A stretch of DNA of 64,000 nucleotides from Cavia porcellus (Eukaryota > Chordata > Mammalia > Rodentia > Caviidae): contig NW_026947507.1 in the NCBI RefSeq assembly GCF_034190915.1, forward strand, positions 15,448,501 to 15,512,500, in the 5' to 3' direction. A program made the position numbers and the translations under genes. The notes beneath the pieces were generated by a model, which saw only the letters and a program-made list of their open reading frames with translations, was not told the DNA's origin and did not search any database. This document shows, in pieces, positions 59,761 to 64,000 of the stretch. How positions within the stretch are numbered: the first letter of the stretch is position 1; every line of letters starts with the position of its first letter.

Positions 59761-61524
59761 TATATTTCTAATGATGGTTCTGATCTAGGTTCTTAGTTAC
59801 TCTGCAATATTGGTTTTACATGAATGTTACCCTAAACATAGATGCTTTGGTTTTGTTATCTGCCATTATTTTGACACTTCAAAGAGTTCTTAATTCTTTA
59901 CCATAACCCTTTTGTTAGCAATAATGTTCCTATTATCATTCTGAAAATTTTCATATATTGTATAAAGAAAATAATGATGCTCATGCCATTAAGAATTTAG
60001 AATTCTACTAGAGAAAATTGAGACAAATATAAAATCAAGTCTGTCAGAACAGTGAATTAACACATTTAAACTAGGAATATTACTATGAGCTACAATATAT
60101 GTCCACTTGATATATATCACATATAGAAAAAGTAAATAACTAATGTCATATACATGAAAAAAAAAAAAGTCTTTGTGCGGCCCAGGCCAGAAAATCAATG
60201 GAAACTCATTACCAATGGCAAACTCAGTAGCAATATGTGTCCTTGCAAAACATCTTTGTTTGTCAAGTGCTACAGCTTTTTCAGAACTTGGAATCTGAAA
60301 AATAATGAAATTTAAGTTTGTGGAAAACACGTGCTAAGCCATCTTGTTATGTCAGGAGGTAAAAAAGCTGCAAGAACTATTACTCCCAGGTAACTGAAAC
60401 GGTTTCCACTGACGAAAGGTGAGACAAAATGAATATCAGGAAGAATAGCAATAAAGAATTAAAACTCCAACTATATTAAAAATCCATTAGTTTGCAATGA
60501 TACCAGATGAACACATAAAAAGTTTACTAGTTATCTTTGTCATTCTTAGCAATTCATCTCGATTTTTACAAACTGTAAAGACAAAGAGAATTCTCAGAGC
60601 AGACTCTTTCCCCTTAAATATTACAGCATCATATTTCCCAGATATGTTTGTGCAGCTCTTTTCTTGCAAAACAGGTTTTGACATTCCATAGAACAAACAT
60701 TGGAAATGTGGGCCTAACATCCATTGTCTGTTCTTAACTGTTTTTTAATTGTACCACATATAGATCATATAGAAAAGATATTTTTTAATGTCATTTCATA
60801 TTCAGAAAAAAATCCTATAAGAAATCAATTATCTATTAAAAATCAGAAGAAAGAGTGGGATGGGAAAAAAGAAGGAGCAAGATGCAGCACATGCAGGTTC
60901 AAATTGCCTACAATGAATGTTATCACTGGATATATCTAAAATGTACCACTAAAGTAAAAAGAAAAATTCAGAAGGAAGTTATTGCTGAGTTTTAGGAAAA
61001 TAATCCTCTTTATTTGCAGTGTCATATTTTCTAGTTTAAGATACTAACATATTTTCAGATAATTCAAAATGTTATGAATAAGCAACTATACCATTTACTT
61101 AAAATAATTTCATATACTATTATGGGAACTGTGAGCCTTTGAATTTAGAAATAATTATTCTTCTCTAGTATATTGTTTTTCCAGAAAAAAAGTATGGAAA
61201 TCCTGAAGTAATTTCTAATTTCCCAAAGAAATATTTCTTTGTTTAACTCATAAGAAAATTAAACAATAATATTCTACTCTAACATCAAATTAAACTAAAA
61301 CTTCATAGCCAGAGTTGCTGTAAAATTCTCTGGCTTTGTGATTTGATGATATTATTTTCATAAGATACCACATTCTTTCTGATGCTATTGAAAGCAAAGG
61401 CCCTCAGAGCCAAGAAAGGTGGGGACAGCTTCACCTTTCTTTTTTGGTTCTTTAAAGCTCTAATTGCAAAATAACTATAGCATTCATTGAGTCACTTCTG
61501 AGATTAAAACAGAGAAAGCAATAT
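59761..61524. other. AT-rich unique sequence
   Basis: No gene. The 113-codon minus frame 59989-60330 and the pair at 60487-60720 have no recognised domain. A12 run at 60157-60168. Confidence 0.45.
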
Positions 61525-61620
61525 AATTTTATTTTATTTATTTTTGGTACTGGGAATCAAACTCAGGACCTTGTGTTTGCAAGACAGGTGCTTATGCTAC
61601 TGAGTTATATTCCCAGCCCT
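61525..61620 (-). mobile_element. ID-type SINE with target-site duplication
   Basis: Complement of a well-preserved ID element: TTTTGGTACTGGGAATCAAA, CTCAGGACCTTGTGTTTGCA, AGACAGGTGCTTATGC and TACTGAGTTATATTCCCAGC. AGCAATAT occurs at 61517-61524 and again at 61621-61628, exactly flanking it. Confidence 0.92.
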
Positions 61621-62978
61621 AGCAATATGTTTTCTACAACATGTATTCCATAATAGTGGATACATTAAACTACATATTGGAGCCAGAAAAATAAAGGATT
61701 GAACAGGGGAAGTCATATTATAAAGATTGAGAAAAAAACTTTCATTTGTGAGTATTGCACATCAATAGGTAATACTTATTCTTTTTCAAAAACTTCTGGA
61801 GCTAATTTGAAACCAAGAAGTGAGAGAAAAAGATAAAGGAATAAGAAAAAACCGGGAAAGAAAACAACTATTTTCCTTCTTTAAACTTAATAAATTTATT
61901 CATCTTGCCCACACTATGTGTTTCAGAAAATAGATCAATACCATGATATTGCTAGCTAGGATGTCTAGAAAGACTGTTCTGGTAGCTTGTAAGAGAATTA
62001 TCTCAGGCTTTGGAACTAAATAGGGTTCCACACCCTGCTGTACCGTGGATGACAAAGGAAATGAGGAAAAATCTTATAAACTTCAGTTTCTTTTTTAACT
62101 TTTAAAAACTAGAACATTTTAGCAGTTCCTTAGAAAATTATTTGCGAATGTATTTTTGAAATTACTATAAGATTTTCAGTTGCTATTGAGTTCACCATTT
62201 CTAAGAACTGTAATAAAAATTAACATTTATGTCTTTTTAGATTTTAACACCTTGTAAATTTTCTGGGACTAGGCTGTCACATGCAGTGTCTTATTTATGT
62301 ACATTTCACCATTCTATCTTTAAAAACAGCTGGTTTTCAATAAATACTCATTGAGGTATGAAAGGTAACCATGTAAAACAGTTTTACATTTCATATTTTT
62401 TTAAATATTTAAATGTGCATTAAAGATTCCAGTATGATAGTAGAATTTCCAATAGTAGAACAGATTGGTGATGGAAGGAGAAGTAGAGTGGATTATTTTA
62501 GTAGATTTTTAATGGAAGAGAAAGAGACAAAGGTTTGCTGGTCACACCACAAAGGTTGGGTCCCTCCTGCTAATCCAAGCTCACCGAAAGGTTTTCTACA
62601 TTGCAGGAACGAGTCACACACTTCTTCAGTGAGCCTTGAACGTGTGTCGAAATGCCAAGCCTGGTTGCAGACTTCAGTGCACTATTTCACATGGGATAGA
62701 ATGTGTTTGATGTGCTGCCCCAAATATTTGCCATTGGAAAAATTTACTCCCAGAAGTTCCTCATAGAAAGAGATTCTGGGTCAAGTAAGTTTGGAAATAT
62801 GAAGATGCATACAGGTCTCTCACTGAATCATGATGCCGGGAGCTTATTGAAGACATCACGGAGTACCTGGTTAACTTTGCTAAACTTACTTGATAGCAGC
62901 ATAAAAATACTAGTATTCAGTGGAAAAAGATGGCATAAAACTGACTTCAATGTGAGGAGAATGTGAAAATAATTAAGA
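61621..62978. other. Unique sequence
   Basis: Contains a 117-codon ATG frame (62413-62766) in a less AT-rich patch. No domain is recognised: the middle is basic and Ser-rich, with scattered Cys. The overlapping 62703-62966 frame has no domain either. Not supported as a gene. Confidence 0.4.
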
Positions 62979-63063
62979 GCTGGGTTTGGTGATGATGCCT
63001 GTGATCTCAGCCCTCAGGGGGAGTGGAGGTGGCCAAAGTGTGAGAATTTCAAGTTTGAGCCCG
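62979..63063 (+). mobile_element. B1-like SINE (7SL-derived), truncated
   Basis: AGCTGGGTTTGGTGATGATG then CCTGTGATCTCAGCCCTCAG (62999-63018) and CAAGTTTGAGCCC (63050-63062, decayed B box) match the B1/7SL head GCTGGGCATGGTGGTGCATG, CCTTTAATCCCAGCACTC and GAGTTCGAGGCC. It stops before the usual B1 3' end. Confidence 0.8.
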
Positions 63064-64000
63064 TATTAATGAGAATTTTCAAATTTTTCTTTTTATTGAA
63101 TCTAGTAAAGAGAATTTCTTCCTTTGCTCTTTTTGTTTTTTCCTTTTTTTAAATCTTTTACCTAAAAAACCGAGTGGGAGCCCAGGGCTGAGGAAGTTTC
63201 ACTTCTTGGGTTAGGGGGTAGAGAGGGAAGTCAATGGGAGGATAATCAGAAAATGAAAGGGAAAATACAGAAGGGATTGCTTAAAGGATGTGGCCTATGT
63301 GACAACTTTATACTTTCAAGAGATAAGTGGGCAGAATCTGAATTATCTTGATTTATTTTTTGTGGTTGTCAAATTAAACCCCTTATAGTTCGAGGTGACC
63401 ACATTCACTTCCTTAGTGCAGAAGTTGGTGCTTCCAGAAATGAAGTGGGAGGGTGCTGGGTTCCTATTGTCTGTGTGTCAACCCAGTCCTGGATGATATG
63501 CTTGAGACCAAGCTTTCTACACGTCTGAGTATCTGTCATATTTCACACTCAAGCAGTCACCAAACCACTGGGTCATTTTTCAAGGGTAAAATGCAATTTA
63601 ATGACATTGAAGAAAACATTGCACTGCTTTTCTGTATACTTACACGGGGAGAAAAAAGCCTCCCCAAAGAACTTCCATCCATTAAAGAGGAAGGAAGATA
63701 AGTCCTGAATGCCAAGCGGAAAAGGAAAATTAGCTTAGCTGGCAGACAGACTTTGCTTCCACCTGCTCAACACAGGAAACGTGAAGTTAGCCGGCTCAGC
63801 TGTTCTGATGAGGAAACAACCTCACAGGGGCCCCTGCACTTGCTCTGCAGTAGGGAGCTGGCAGCAGCAAGTCTGATCGGGGTTCTGTGTCTAAGGAGAA
63901 AAGTCATAGTGGGAATAGGGACTAAGTTTTAATGCATCAATATTACATCTCGGTAAAGACAAAAATCTGTCATCCAGCTATTAGTTCCTACCTTTTTTCC
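63064..64000. other. Unique sequence, rising G+C toward the end
   Basis: The last 300 bp (about 63710-63910) is visibly less AT-rich with GGCAGCAGC- and GGGGCCCCTGC-like words. A frame at 63453-63701 has no known domain. No promoter, exon or repeat could be supported. Confidence 0.45.

Noticed and set aside
63710..63910. Possible CpG island or promoter at the right edge
   Set aside because: The G+C rise is modest and CpGs are few. No promoter elements or exon could be supported before the window ends.

Overview
The window is AT-rich mammalian nuclear DNA, almost certainly from a rodent. The main evidence is a set of tRNA-derived ID-type SINEs: copies opening with the GGGGCTGGGGATTTAGCTCAG-type head or, on the other strand, ending in the CACTGAGCTATATCCCCAGCCC-type head. 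There is also a truncated 7SL-derived B1-like SINE, a rearranged LINE-1 and MaLR-type LTRs. Ancient mammal-wide repeats (MIR, L2, MER5A, MER20) lie under these younger insertions. The lineage within rodents cannot be fixed by eye. The ID heads and the MaLR-type LTR look more like a squirrel-related or hystricomorph rodent than mouse or rat, but this is an impression, not a measurement.

No protein-coding exon, tRNA, rRNA, snRNA or CRISPR array could be supported. The open frames are short, match no family I recognise, and often lie inside repeats. The only recognisable protein homology is decayed LINE-1 ORF2 (reverse transcriptase and C-terminal region) at about 10-12.5 kb on the minus strand, plus L2 retrotransposon sequence. 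The window is therefore either intergenic desert or the inside of a very long intron.

Layout. 0-5.6 kb: an old LTR, a MIR, a MaLR-type LTR, an L2-like piece, three ID SINEs (one with a clear 15-bp target-site duplication) and an unexplained CpG-retaining segment. 5.6-9 kb: featureless AT-rich DNA. 9-13.1 kb: a MER5A and a minus-strand L1 whose ORF2 blocks are out of order, with an ID copy ending in a snap-back inverted repeat. 13.6-20.2 kb: a MIR, a MER20, an old L1 3' region, TA repeats and a hAT-type MITE. 21.8-22.9 kb: a local ~220-bp duplication whose second copy is bracketed by two microsatellites. 23.4-24.1 kb: a ~760-bp LTR-like block. 24.5-35.9 kb: mostly unique, with a MIR, microsatellites and a good recursive-splice-like motif near 26,585. 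36.0-41.5 kb: an L2 end followed by 5 kb of unique sequence with candidate constrained blocks. 41.6-50.9 kb: a SINE-linked pentanucleotide array, an L2 tip, a (CA)n(TA)n array, a MIR and degraded ID copies. 52.0-54.5 kb: a MaLR-type LTR, a small open frame with an in-frame 54-bp repeat, and a ~1.2-kb L2 remnant. 55.8-64 kb: ID SINEs, a TA-rich array, a MIR abutting a solo ERV LTR, a B1-like SINE and otherwise unique sequence.

No genes act together here. The biology is that of layered transposon insertion and decay, microsatellite growth from repeat tails, and possible but unproven regulatory or splicing elements in the unique stretches. All repeat names come from remembered consensus patterns and would be settled by RepeatMasker.
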